The translations under genes and the position numbers were made by a program. This document shows positions 1 to 10,900 of a stretch of 64,000 bases of DNA, piece by piece; the stretch's first letter is position 1; every line of letters begins with the position of its first letter. Source of the DNA: Acanthosoma haemorrhoidale (Eukaryota; Arthropoda; Insecta; Hemiptera; Acanthosomatidae); contig OV884011.1 in assembly GCA_930367205.1 (NCBI GenBank), positions 114,697,866 through 114,761,865 on the forward strand, read 5' to 3'. The notes under the pieces were generated by a model. The model was given only the letters and a program-made list of their open reading frames with translations, was not told the DNA's origin and did no database searches.

Positions 1-859
1 TTTACTTTACCTCAAATATCTGTATTAATTGACCAGTTTTTGCTGCTCGGCACTTTACGTTTCACCATAAGCCCCTGTTGTGGTGTTTTACTTGTATTCT
101 AGTAAATATTAGGTCCATTTATGAAAAAAATGGGTTAGTTTATGGTATAGATTCAAAAAATTTGTACATGCATTTAGTCAAAAATTACTGCCTTCCGAAA
201 AGTACTCAAATTGGTTATTTATTAATTCCAATGACTATTTTACTGTTGGGGGCATTGTCCTATTTTTATACCAAGAATGATGATTGGTCGCTTCAATACA
301 GGTGAGGCTTGGTGGTCCAAGAAGTAATAGGTACAAGTCTTACATCAATAGTGTTAAAGTAGATAGCTAAATATTTGTTGGTATTGACTAGAGATTTAAG
401 TTGGGGTCACAATTCAACATTAGTTCCTTAGATTAGTATTATTATAGATTAACTGTTAATCCCAATTAATATAATCATAGGGAGGTTCATTATGTATCCC
501 GTATTAAATAATTGAAATATATGAATATGTATGTGCTAAATTTAATGTGCATATATTACCATCAGACTTGAATATTAACCAGATCTTACTCCTTAAGTGG
601 CAATATAGGTCCCTTACACGATTGGGTGATTCACTTAGGTTAATTAAACAATTAGCTGTTAGACTAGCATCTTAAGGTTTATCACAGATACCCTAATTAA
701 TAAGCTATTCAGATGTTAAATATAACTAACAACGAGAATAAGACATCAAGTATTTATACTAGTTGACTGATCAACAAGGAAGAACTTGACCATTTTTTGT
801 TACAAAGCTTAAATCATAAACTAGATATGCAATATATACATATATATATATAAGTTATC
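1..859. other. AT-rich DNA without a recognisable gene
   Basis: No coding signature or repeat family is recognised here. A short TA-type microsatellite lies just before the gypsy element at about 837-852. A 75-codon open stretch at 78-305 on the plus strand has low-complexity, AT-driven composition and no recognisable motif, so I do not call it a gene. Confidence 0.6.
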
Positions 860-1031
860 GTCTACAGCCGGGAAGACGATCAAAAAAGAGAGACTAAGGA
901 TGGTAATATTACACACAGGTTTGATTGTTAACTGGCTTTATTATCTTCTCATCCTCTATATATACACAGGCTTTGTTTACACAAGGCCCTGTGGTATTAG
1001 GCTTAACAATATCTTGCCACTAACCATAACA
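860..1031 (-). repeat. 3' LTR of the gypsy element
   Basis: Directly repeated with 3514-3685. The shared block begins at gacgatcaaaaaagagag and runs to cataaca, with scattered substitutions. Read on the minus strand it starts TGTTATG and carries an AATAAA poly(A) signal (plus-strand tttatt near 938), as expected for an LTR. Its left edge (860-877) is inverted relative to the matching edge of the other LTR. The region just inside the LTR (1032 onward) reads actggtggg on the minus strand, a weak candidate polypurine tract. Confidence 0.75.
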
Positions 1032-1149
1032 CCCACCAGTTTACGGACATTACCCGTAAACGTATGCATACATAGTAAATAAAAATAGAACGTTCTTCCA
1101 TTGTACACAAAATAATTCTAATATGCACACGAAGAGAGAAAAAAAAAAA

Positions 1150-1335
1150 TCGTTTTATCGGGGGTGTGATGCTCTCGATTGTGACCACGTTATGTTCGCG
1201 GAGGGTGATCACCCGGAAAGGTCCCCTGTATCCTGGAGGTTGTCTCGCGCCACCCGCCGGTGTTTCAGGCTTACTTCGTACGGTCGCCCACTGCTTCCCC
1301 AGTGCGATACGATTATTGACGACGCACGCTGCCAT
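1150..1335 (-). pseudogene. pol: Integrase C-terminal (GPY/F-like) remnant
   Basis: In the minus-strand frame 1335-1003 the stretch Y-R-G-P-F-R-V-I-T-L is followed closely by H-N-V-V-T-I. This matches the GPY/F module that follows the catalytic core in many Ty3/gypsy integrases (x-G-P-[YF]-x-[VI]). Its place between the integrase core and the 3' LTR is as expected. The rest of the frame toward 1003 runs into the LTR and is not protein-like. Confidence 0.7.
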
Positions 1336-1575
1336 GTCGTCATCTATGACTGTGCTCCTGTCATCTCTCCGATATCCTCTGAGTCCGAACAGCGTCTCGA
1401 CCGGGGAGAACCCTGTGGCGGAATGTACCGAGTGGTTATGCGATGACGGACTTCTCCATCACCACTCCCGGTTATAACCCTTTCCCCCGTGGTAGATACG
1501 CAGGTGGTCACTGAGCGTACTATGTAGCCTTTCTATGTCTCCGCGACTCTTCGGGTGTCCTGGGGTGTTAAGATG

Positions 1576-1836
1576 CTAACGGATCTCTGAGGCAGCCACC
1601 TCGGCCGTTATCTCTGGATTATGAAACTCCCGTTCTCCGTCGAAAGCGATAGTTTCCAGAACGCCATAGAATCGGCAATATGTGCGTAATGCCTGCACAA
1701 CTGTTTTTGCCAATCGGTCTGCTATGACTTGGGCCATTGCCATTTTGCTAAACCTGTCTATGACGGTAACCCACTTGTACCCCCACCAGTTTAATATATT
1801 CCCTTGTAGATCTTCCAGTGGTCTGTCTGATGTCAT
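1576..1836 (-). pseudogene. pol: Gypsy integrase core remnant
   Basis: Minus-strand frame of 86 codons with a W-V-T-V-I-D-R-F-S-K-M-A block, the typical first catalytic aspartate strand of Ty3/gypsy integrases (D at about residue 27), followed by A-K-T-V-V-Q-A-L and then F-D-G-E-R-E-F-H. In related integrases the latter is S-D-R-G-x-x-F, carrying the second catalytic aspartate; here D is kept but its surroundings have changed. The third acidic residue is not seen before the frame ends. The core is short by about half. It would insert the element's DNA into the genome; this remnant is inactive. Confidence 0.82.
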
Positions 1837-2077
1837 GGGTCACGTCTTGCATTACTCTAGGCCAGTTTCAGTCATATTTCATGGCGAGGCATGTGTCACA
1901 GGCACCAATAACGCTCGCGATTGTGTTCTTCATTCCCCACCATATAATTCTGCGCTTGAACATATCTTCACAATGTTACAACGGCCGTACTTGCCATACT
2001 TGGTCTTGAGCATCACCGACATCTTTGTGATCCCAATGATTTCGCGCTTCTTATCATTGATTATCTCCTCGATGTCT

Positions 2078-2662
2078 TCAATATCCGACGGCCGGTCTTC
2101 CGCTGAGCTGCCGTCTTCTGTGTCGGTCTCCTCGGACCGGTCTCACGCTTCTTCTCCACCAGGTGACCATTCCTGGACGAATTGCCTGATATTTTACAAT
2201 TGTCTCGCTGGCTCTTGTTCGATGGCATTGACGACGATTGCAGTTCAGCGATCCGAGAAGGCTCCGGATTCCTTTGACGTCCTTCGGAAAGGTTATTCTC
2301 TGAATCACCTCGAATTTGATCCAATCGGGTTGGACTCGTTCTCTTGAGATGATATGGCCCAAACATCTTACTTGTACTTTGCCACTAAGCGATTTTTTCG
2401 CCAATCTTTTCAGCCAAAATTTCCTGATCCTTTGGAACACTTGTCTCAAGTGCTTTTGATGTTCTCCTTTCTTCGGCTGAAAACTAGGACATCGTACATA
2501 TATATCTGGCAGTAAGGTACCTCGATGCCTCTCAAGAGTTCGTCCATTAATCTTTGGAATGTATTCCATGGCCTGACCTCCTCCCTTCTGCCATCGTCCT
2601 TTTTCTTTCCACATGTGGTGGCTCCCTTCTTTTCCAAATTTGCTGCGGCATTCTAGGTCCAC
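2078..2662 (-). pseudogene. pol: Gypsy reverse transcriptase remnant
   Basis: Two overlapping minus-strand frames together cover the second half of a Ty3/gypsy RT. The frame 2637-2446 holds T-F-Q-R-L-M-D-E-L-L-R-G followed by the active-site strand, I-Y-M-Y-D-V-L-V-F-S. In Ty3/gypsy RTs this motif is normally Y-x-D-D, so the first catalytic aspartate reads as tyrosine here. The frame 2662-2078 then supplies C-L-G-H-I-I-S, V-Q-P-D and K-D-V-K-G-I-R-S-L-L-G, the usual block before RNase H. The domain therefore needs at least one frameshift and lacks a catalytic residue. The N-terminal fingers are absent. The enzyme would copy element RNA into DNA; this copy cannot. Confidence 0.85.
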
Positions 2663-2696
2663 GGTATGTCACCTTGGACCAACCTCTCTCCTTCAC

Positions 2697-3059
2697 TCAC
2701 TGCTTGCCTTCCTCTTCATGGGCGCTATCATCCATCATATCTTGTGCGCACTCCACAAACGATTGGTCCCCTGGTAAGTTATCCCGCTTACCCGTCTTCC
2801 TGGCTAGCTGTACTTTTAGAATCGTCGACAAGAAGGCCATTCTGGCTTCTACTTCCACCAGGTTTATCGTTTCTCTCATCTTTTGGGTAATATTGTTGAA
2901 CCGCGCCTACAGTTCCCCGGCGTATTAGCCTTTCATTTGACGCGGATGTCGCGTTTCCCGAAATATTTGAAATATATCCTCTTCCGGTGTCCAACGGCCT
3001 CCTACATAAGCCTTGTTCAATCGTTCCTTCACCACGGCCCATGGGGTGTCCTCATCCAC
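2697..3059 (-). pseudogene. gag: Gypsy gag (capsid) remnant
   Basis: On the minus strand one frame runs from about 3059 to 2697 and is interrupted by two stops, TAA and TAG, about 15 bases apart near 2910-2925. Upstream of them the frame shows a W-T-P-E-E-D-I-F-Q-I-F stretch; downstream it is rich in E, R and K (E-T-I-N-L-V-E-V-E-A-R-M-A-F-L). This charged, helix-forming composition, and the location between LTR and RT, fit gag of Ty3/gypsy elements. Gag packages the RNA of LTR elements. No zinc knuckle is seen. The assignment rests more on position than on sequence, and the piece is too short and broken to function. Confidence 0.55.
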
Positions 3060-3489
3060 CTATATCAGGCTCAATACGTTTCTTTTTATACGACAAACCA
3101 GGTCTGCTTTTATTGATTTAGCATCACCTGGGTCAAGTATGCCTTCGTTTGTCGGTGCTTCTACTCTCTCATCGCCTCTAATGAATTAATTTAACTCATC
3201 CAGCTCTCCAGAGAATTTTTCCAGGTCGAATGTCGTCCTTCTCAGGTCCTGCGACGTCGCTGCTCGCACCTTCATCCAGGCGTGGAAGTTTGCATGGACT
3301 TCGGGCAACGCGTCGCTTGGTAACGGAGGCGGCACTTGGAAGCATGCCGGCCGTAACTCTACCATTTTTCCGGATTAAAAGGATGAAGAAAGAAAAAAAA
3401 ACGAAAAGAGAGTAAGAAGCAGAAAGCAAAGCAAAAGGGGGAAAAAAAAAGTTGCCTCACGTGCCGTTTTAACCGAACACTCGTTAGCT

Positions 3490-3508
3490 CCCCCCAGTTT
3501 TGGCACCA
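3490..3508 (-). promoter_or_regulatory. Candidate primer-binding site of the gypsy element
   Basis: Five bases inside the 5' LTR the minus strand reads TGGTGCCAAAACTGGGGGG. A TGG-initial 18-nt site at this place is the expected position for a primer site complementary to a tRNA 3' end. I cannot name the tRNA from memory with confidence. Confidence 0.5.
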
Positions 3509-3513
3509 GTTAT

Positions 3514-3685
3514 TGTCTCCCGGCTGTAGACGATCAAAAAAGAGAGAATAAAGATGGTAATGTTACACACAGGTACGATTGTTCACTGGATTTATTATCT
3601 TCTCATCCTCTATCTATACAAAGGCTTTGTTTACACTAGGCCCTGTGGTATTAGGCTTAACATTGTCTTGCCACCAGTCATAACA
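3514..3685 (-). repeat. 5' LTR of the gypsy element
   Basis: Partner of the repeat at 860-1031. On the minus strand it begins TGTTATGACTGG and ends GGGAGACA, giving canonical TG...CA ends. An AATAAA signal lies on the minus strand near 3590. At 172 bp it is short for a gypsy LTR, so U3 may be reduced. Confidence 0.75.
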
Positions 3686-4149
3686 TATACATATATAAAT
3701 ATAAATGAAATAAAGGATATATACTGTAAAGAATCAATATTGAAACATACAACGGTACTCAACACCAGTTTCATAAATATTACTTCTGTTGGCTCCCTAA
3801 ACCTTTTGTGGGTATCTTTAAAATTTGAAGGAACAATATCCAGAATTCTCCGGTTAGAAACTGTCTTTTAAATCATTTCATTCAATGATTGTTAAAAAAA
3901 AACTACTGGGCATTATTGACTTAATTTTATTTATTTATTATTTTTTGTTAAACTATCTCGTTCACATTAAAAACCTTTTAACAAAATATATACACTAAAT
4001 ATTGACGAAAAAAACAACTATTATTTGGAATACAATTTAAGTGAAGTCGACTTTAATTTGTTTTAAATCTCAAATATCTTATGAATTCGGATTATAGAAA
4101 TCTTGAATGTAAGCGATTTGACCTGACTTTTTCCGTATAATTTTTTTTT
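3686..4149. other. AT-rich DNA, nothing recognised
   Basis: Right flank of the gypsy element. It begins with TA-rich simple sequence and contains only short A or T runs. Confidence 0.6.
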
Positions 4150-4681
4150 CTATACTTCCCGGTACTCTTTTACTTTTACTTTTAAGCGAAAAGTATACAT
4201 TTCGACGTGTCTTAAAGAAATACGTGTGAGACTAAGCCTCCCCCCTAAGATTCGGATAGAAATGTTTACTAAGTTCATAACATTCAGAAGTTGCAATACG
4301 CGAAGATCTCCTTCATTCGAATTTACTGAACTTTCGCTGATCGCGGATCCCTGCGAGGCGAGGTTTTCCAACAACCGTGCCACAGAGAACAGTGAAGTAT
4401 TACTGAATATTGCAGATCTTCCGCATAGCCTAGAAAGAGGACTCCCGTGGCGGGCGCCGATGGCACCATCGACCCGGCATTCGGCCTGCACCTGTACTGC
4501 GGAGGACCGCTAGGACAAGTTTGTTGTGTTTGCTCTCTCCTTGGTAGTGGGGACCTCCGCGCTTGTGGAGGAGAGGGGATAGTCCGGCCGACAGTCTTCG
4601 TTCATTCTTTATAGTGTTCGGTTCTGTGTGTCTGTCCGTCTCTGGAATACTATACGAGGTAAATAACAACCTATACAACAT
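4150..4681. other. GC-richer island with overlapping ORFs, possible exon
   Basis: Between about 4210 and 4640 the base composition rises well above the flanks and CpG dinucleotides are common. Three ORFs overlap: plus 4226-4513 (95 codons, ATG start), minus 4491-4150 (113 codons) and minus 4681-4430 (83 codons). None shows a family I recognise. The plus strand has a donor-like ACGAG|GTAAAT at about 4655-4664, which would suit the end of a first exon reading rightward. It could be a promoter-proximal exon, the relic of a mobile element, or an unrelated GC patch. The long overlapping ORFs are partly a consequence of the GC content, which makes stops rare. Confidence 0.3.
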
Positions 4682-7299
4682 TTCTCCTTTGACGCATTGC
4701 AGCCAAATATCTTTTTGGTGTCGTATTGAAGGTACTTTCGCTCATTTGGCTGCTATAAAATGAAGGTTTGACATTAAGTAAATAGTAGATCCGAGGAACA
4801 GTAGCCTTGCCCTTTATTATTAACGAACAAAACCTGTTCATAAACTCGGCAAAATTGAATTTCATGAAATATACACAAACCAAATTGAGTACTTGGGAAA
4901 TAAAAGAACAAAAAAAAACCCTCCACTTAGGGGCCGTAGTCTCCACACTAGTTTATTTAAATGCATAATATTTTACCAAACATTCTTCATTTTGTTTGCT
5001 AAACAAACCAAGAAATGAAAATCACCTTTTTAAGAAATCAAAACGATGGTATTGTATTGTAAATATTGTATAAAAAACTGAAATATCAATATAACAATAA
5101 TTGGTTCTGAACGTTAAATAAATATGAGATATAATTTCTAATTAATCGAATCATTTCCACGGCCGTTGTCGTAGAAAAAAAATACAGACCAAGATGATAT
5201 CATTGGACTGGTAGTTTGAAAATGGCCCTAAATGACATTTCTTACAGTTTTCTTATTTGCTTTAAAATTTTTCATTTATATTTATGAGTTTGCTTGTATG
5301 TCTAGAGTTATTTATGATAACCCCTAAATAAGGCGATTAGATAAAATGCAGTTATTATACTATTGATACATTTTATCAGAGAAATAATATGTAATAAAAA
5401 ACAGAAAAAAAAAGGAAAAGGTAACGGATTGTAACTTCTTAATTGATAAAAGTGGTTCCCGAGATCATTCAGTCTGCTGCGCCAAGCCACCCTTGGACTC
5501 TAGTGCAAGAAGTCGTAACTTTGACCCCCCCCCTGAACTCTTTGTTGTATGTAATATGTATTGAATAAATTACGTTATAAATTTTTATAATAGAATCAAT
5601 AAATGTTATTTTTTACTTTTCAAGGAACGCGGTTTATTACTCAACAATTAGGTATTAATTTTTCTGGCTTTAATTAAAATAGTCACCTTATAACTATACC
5701 AAAAAATATAATATTTTAGAATATACATTGAATTTTACGATACGTATCAGTGGCCTTACAATAATTTATAATTAATAACAGTTGCTTCAGAATAGATTGC
5801 AAAAGTAAGGGGATGATTAGAAATTAGTTTCGTAACAGATCGAATACATCTTCATGTACTATGACATAATCCATTAGTTTAAGATAATTAAATCAATTAT
5901 AGTAGTTGTTTTAATAATCGCAGATTCTCTTATCTAACACCCCTTAGTTGACGATTGCTGGTCATCCACTGCCACAGGGTGGTAATCCAGACAAAGTTGT
6001 TGCTGAGGGAGAAGCCAAGTAAATACTACAGGAGTTACTCCTAGACATGAATATTACACTCATGAAAATTGTATTATATATGGAGGAAATAGTTTTTAAT
6101 TAAGTCTATTTTGAATAGAAATTTTTCATTTTTGTATCATTCTCAATGGCTTTATACATTTTATGTACCTATTTATAACAGTTCCTTATTCGGTTTAGAA
6201 TAATCAACATTAAACCTTTGGGCTACTCTCGAATATTATACCAGTTTCATTTCTATTCAAATTTTGACGAGAGTATTTCAGGGGACGGGGAATATTTCGC
6301 CCAGTCTGGTGTGAGGGGGCTACACCCAATGTATTAATTTTCGATGGCTGCTGCTGTCTTCCAACATGGGTTCATTACCTTGATCTCTGCGTGCCTTGGA
6401 GCAATTCAACTCAAGAAAGGTCTGTAGTCGTTAAAATTCGCCTTTTAAGTAAGCTTTTTGAAGGTCGTGTTAGCGTATACGCTCATCACGCAATCAGGTA
6501 TACAAATTTCACCAGTTTCTTTGAAAACTCTCTTTTATGCTTATTCAAACTAGTAGGAATTGTTATATAAAACTTTCTGGGTATAATTAATTTCTAAGAT
6601 AGATTTGATTTTTTTCTACTTAAAAGACTGGTGAACTCGAGTCTAAAAGGTGTTTTATTTTATTTTAAAAAACAAAAACAAAATAAAAGCCTTTTAGTGC
6701 ATTATGAATTTCACCTCCCTCTGTGGACGGAATATTTTTCATTATATTTACCAAATCCCCACAGGATAAAACTCCCCTTAACTTCAACTTTTTACTGTAG
6801 GCTAATATTTTTGTGTACATGTCAGTCTTATCATGTTTTAACATTTAATATTACCACTGGATTCGACTATGAAATCAAGTAGATGGACACGTTGATGATC
6901 ATATCCGATTTTTCTATTATACAGTAAGCAGTAAAAGCACGAATGAAAAATGGACTACTCTGCAGTAATTGATAAAGAAGAAGAAACTACTAAAATATAT
7001 CCGTTTAAAATAATTATAAATATTTCATTGGATCGTCTTCAAAAGCGATTGTTTACTTCTTATTTGAATCACTACTTTTACATACTTTTCTCTGCCATGA
7101 GCAATGAACAATAGATGTAGCTGTCGGTGGATATCGGAACAATGTAAGCACTGTGTAAGGTTCCCGTTTTACTCGGTTTTGCTTATCACGTTTGTCCTTT
7201 TGTGAATAGCGTGGGAACGATAAACAATCCGACCAGTAGACAGCAGATCGCCTTACGGCAATTACTGTTAATTTTTGATAACCAAATTAAAATTATAAT
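4682..7299. other. AT-rich intergenic or intronic DNA
   Basis: No gene recognised. Contains a run of nine C at 5525-5533 and scattered A/T runs. A moderately GC-richer patch at 6270-6530 matches nothing I know. The 83-codon plus-strand ORF at 6631-6882 is AT-driven and not called. Confidence 0.5.
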
Positions 7300-7443
7300 A
7301 TGTCCTCGAAATCGTATGTTTTGGAAACATTAGCAGGAAAAAGAAATCGGATTACAGTTTATGAAGAACCAAAAGTTTTGCGTGAGATAACTGTATTATT
7401 ATTACATGGTATCCGTTATACCACGGCAGTGAAATGTGGTTAG
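7300..7443 (+). CDS. Short ORF of 47 codons, possible first exon
   Basis: An ATG at 7300 opens a frame of 47 codons ending at TAG 7441. The start of the peptide (M-S-S-K-S-Y-V-L-E-T-L-A-G-K-R-N-R) is mixed-polarity and basic, unlike the low-complexity peptides that AT-rich noise gives here. A donor-like GTG|GTTAGT lies directly before the stop, so the frame could continue in a spliced exon. I recognise no family. No other exon is identified nearby, and chance is a real alternative. Confidence 0.25.
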   Translation: MSSKSYVLETLAGKRNRITVYEEPKVLREITVLLLHGIRYTTAVKCG

Positions 7444-9266
7444 TATCACTTGCATGCGCTTCTGTTCTTGAATTAATGTCAATTGTTCTTGAGAAACGAT
7501 TACTTTATAGGTTGATAATTCAATTTGAATAATGTTTCTTAAATTTATCTTTAAACTGTGACCAACACTTTGTGCAGTTACCAAAACTTCAGTGTTTAAG
7601 TCACTTATAAATCGAATCCGAAGAGGGATGCTGATGGGATATTGATCTATGTAATTAAATCAAACGTTTGAAAATATATATTTTTTTAAATAAAACAACT
7701 TTCTGCCTCTCTACAATTTTATTCATTTTTAATCAAAGTTTTTTGAAGAACGTCTTCTTTAAGGATTTGAGCTAAGGTGCCTATAGCACTTGCTGGCAGT
7801 CAACAACGCCCAGTGTAGTTCTATCTAAATGAATAGCATAATTTTAAAAGCAGTTTCCATTATTGTCAGAAATTTGAAAACATAGTTTTGAAGTCATCCT
7901 ATTCCCTAAAAAAAAATATGCCGCTTTTTAAACGGGTAGTAAGAATAGGCACGGGTCTGTTTGGAGAGTAATGAAAAAAGAGTTAAGTGTGAATTATCAC
8001 ACAATGTAGGATTTTCACAAGCCTTTTTTATTTTTCAGAATCATGATTCATTTTTATAAATCATTCAACCTTTTGATATGCCCACTTTTCAGACTAAGGA
8101 ACATATTTACTCAGTTTTGTAGAGCTATAAATAGTTTGATGTAATATTCATAATAAATAGAAGTATATTGTTAAATCAAAAATACCATATCAATTTTACC
8201 ATACTACCTGGTATTTTACCATATAATTTTTAAATACTACCTAGCTAACATATTGACATTGATGGAATGTTAAATTAAACTGAACATTATGTTTAGTGTC
8301 TGAAGAAGGCTTCCAAATTCTCAAGGTTCTCCTTCGTAAAGGACCATTACTTTCCAGCCACTTCATTCTATTTTACTCTCGTATTATTGTTTGTATCTCT
8401 TCGCTTTCCAAGGCTTAAATCATTTTGTTGCCCTATGTTTAGAGAAGACATATGACGCCCATAAATATCAGTTTTTGATGCAATAGCCTTTAAAGCTTTC
8501 TCGAAAGTAGTTTCCAGGGGAAGAGGCAGTTAGCAGCGATTTCCCACGCTGACATTTTCATATTCTACATTTTATGTCTTTAGACAGTAATAATTAAGTT
8601 TGCTACCTATGAGAATGTATTTTATTTTATTTTAAGTGATTATAATACATAGTTTGCTTATATTTTTAAACGTATTCGTGGGTGAAAATAATTCATGAAA
8701 CATTATGCCTGTAGAACCGATGGTTAGTGACTTAACCTTTTTAAACTTTCATAAATTGGCGATTAACGCAGTTTAGTTTTAAATCTTATTTGTTGCTAAA
8801 ATTTAGTTTTATCAATCTTGAAATGAATTACCTAAATATTTTTTTAAAAATAGTAAATTCAAATGCCACCGAACGCTGCGAGATGCGTGTCAGCTAGCTT
8901 TCACAAATTTCTCTTTTAGTTTTCAGCCTTTTGAATTTGACATCATACAATCATATGTTCAGTGTCGTCTTCTTCCATGTCGCTTTGTAGGGATGACAGA
9001 TTGTCGATAGTGGCTCGCGACCGGTTGTCCCGATTCTATTGACGCCGTACAATCGATTGATCGATTAATCATTGAAAATCTTGGAGATATCAAAACGCCA
9101 TTTCAAAAACCTTGATTGCAAACTGCAACAACATATTGCTGCTGCTCCACATGTCGTCCTTGGAGCCACAACCCATAACGGAAACCCCCAAAATACGCGT
9201 TTCTACTATGTATAGCTTCATGTATAACCGAATCAGTAAAAAAAAAACATTTTCAAAAAAAAAAAT
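7444..9266. other. No gene recognised
   Basis: AT-rich sequence with only short open stretches. A slightly more complex patch at 8290-8560 and another at 8990-9230 have no recognisable coding motif in any frame that I could read. Confidence 0.5.
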
Positions 9267-9332
9267 TTAAAACAACATTGTTTTCTCTCAAAAAAATAAT
9301 TAAAACAGCATTGTTTTCTCATAAAAAAAATG
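9267..9332. repeat. Two tandem copies of a 33-bp unit
   Basis: The unit begins ttaaaacaacattgttttct and repeats once with the same spacing (starts 9267 and 9300). Each unit contains a small palindrome, aaaaca-nn-tgtttt style, and ends in an A run. The flanks are A-rich simple sequence. Confidence 0.7.
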
Positions 9333-9610
9333 TTAAAAATTTAAAAAGAATTTAGCTTTTAACTTAACACTTTAATATATTACAAATAATTTAAAACATA
9401 GTATTTCTATTTTTTTGTAAACAAAATTCTTTATATTAGAATTTACAAGATGCTATTTTTCACTTTTAATTGTCCTTTTTATTTAAAATTTCCTATTGTC
9501 AAGTTTACTATGAACTCGTGATTGAGTGTGTGATCAGCGACAACTGAAAAAATTAGTTAAAAGTAATTTTTGTCTATTTACAACGAAAGATTACTAGGAA
9601 ACTGAATTGG

Positions 9611-9740
9611 TAGGAGGGAGGTCCGATATTGGCGGGAAGGACCACTTAAAAAGTGTGCGTATAAACCATCGATTTTATGAAAAAAAAACCGGTTGATAAC
9701 CCATAGTACACATCAATGGATCACTCGGTCCTCCCTCCCC
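9611..9740. repeat. Inverted repeat, possible small MITE
   Basis: ggagggaggtccga (9613-9626) faces tcggtcctccctcc (9725-9738), 13 of 14 bases pairing, about 98 bp apart. It could be the terminal repeats of a small non-autonomous DNA element. No clear duplication flanks it, so this is tentative. Confidence 0.35.
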
Positions 9741-10499
9741 CCTATGCTTTTGTGCCTTACAGCATAGATAGAGATGCCTCGTCCGAACCAGCCTCGCTCT
9801 CCCTTGCGAGCACTTTCATCCCCTTAGAAAGGCATACTTGTTAATACTAATTATTACAGGCAGATTGGCTTTCTTTCTTTGTATGATTAAACCATATTAC
9901 CTTTCCTCGTACCATTATCAATATATGGGGTAATATATGTTAAGAGGTCCCCGTTCTCATGCTTGAAATTCCTTATTTTTTTCCTTAGGTTTTACTTTTA
10001 AGACTCTTTGTCTTCATTTAAAACTCCTTGCAATTATTATCATGTTAATCATTATTGCGGCCAAATATTACACATCATTTTCTCTTTTTCTCTAGAACCA
10101 CATAAATATTCCAGTTTACTCTGTTTTAGTTGGATATGTATTATTTATGGCATGTTCCTTGTCGGCTACAGCTAGTTTTATTTGGTCCGTACGCCTGTTG
10201 TATCGCTTAACCTTCATTAATTATTTTTTTCACCACATACTTCTGTAGTAGTTTCCATAATAATTCTTTTTAAATTTACTCATATATCGTATATGCTTTT
10301 ACTAAAGCCTTATCTTTGGAATTATGAATAGTTTTTGAAAAAAAGAAATGTCATTGCCACCCCAACATATTGATAGTGAATAATGTATGACATATTAATA
10401 GAATAGATGTTTGTAGTAATATCTTACCTTTTATTATGAGAAATCATTAAAATCGTGATTTTTATCATTAATGTTACAGCAATAAATATTTGATTGGAA
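9741..10499. other. No gene recognised
   Basis: AT-rich DNA with no readable coding or repeat structure. Confidence 0.5.
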
Positions 10500-10900
10500 G
10501 AAGAGCGCGTTTATAGGCAGTGCTACGTTCGGTTGTTGCAGGTGTTCCCCAAGGGAACAATGTTCACTATTGTGCGCTGTTTATACTGCTGAGTTGCCTT
10601 ATACACTAAACATACACGGCCGTAAATGCTAACGATGCACTCTTATTTGCATATGTAGAAGCCTATATCATGCTGTGCATACTCAACAGGAACATATTGG
10701 TGAAATAGCCTCTATTTCAAGGCCTAAAAATAAAGCTGATATTCTACACAACATAAGAATGTATTACGCCTGAGAACGAGAATTCTTAAATACTTTTTTG
10801 TACTTCAAACACTGGTCAGCTCTTAGAAAGAATTGTTAGGTGGTTCAATTCAATTTGAGCTTCTTTAATGCGACATGTACGATATTTGTCTACAACTAAA
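10500..10900 (+). pseudogene. Old Jockey-like reverse transcriptase relic
   Basis: At 10538-10555 the plus strand reads A-G-V-P-Q-G, the conserved RT motif that precedes the catalytic FADD block in Jockey-type non-LTR elements (compare the same motif in the better copy at 13680-16134). The expected downstream parts follow at about the right distance but in shifting frames with stops: an A-L-L-F-A-Y stretch near 10640, then Q-E-H-I-G-E-I-A near 10690-10715, equivalent to the L-Q-x-H-L-x-E-I block. The catalytic D-D pair cannot be read. The relic is much more decayed than the other Jockey copies here and belongs to another subfamily. Confidence 0.65.

Larger units (their letters stand above)
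860..3685 (-). mobile_element. Degenerate Ty3/gypsy LTR retrotransposon
   Basis: A 2.8-kb element bounded by two directly repeated segments of about 172 bp, read as LTRs. On the minus strand the order is 5' LTR (3514-3685), candidate primer site, gag remnant (about 3059-2697), reverse transcriptase (2662-2078), integrase core (1836-1576), integrase C-terminal GPY/F motif (about 1237-1175) and 3' LTR (860-1031). This gag-RT-IN order is that of Ty3/gypsy elements. At 2.8 kb it is well short of the usual 5 kb or more: protease, the N-terminal half of RT, most of RNase H and part of integrase are missing or unrecognisable, and the remaining domains lie in different frames with stops. It cannot encode working proteins. 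No clear target-site duplication flanks it. GC content is visibly higher than in the surroundings. Confidence 0.88.

Noticed and set aside
1123..1477. Plus-strand ORFs opposite the gypsy integrase (also 1682-2347 and 2554-2928)
   Set aside because: They are antisense to recognisable pol domains.
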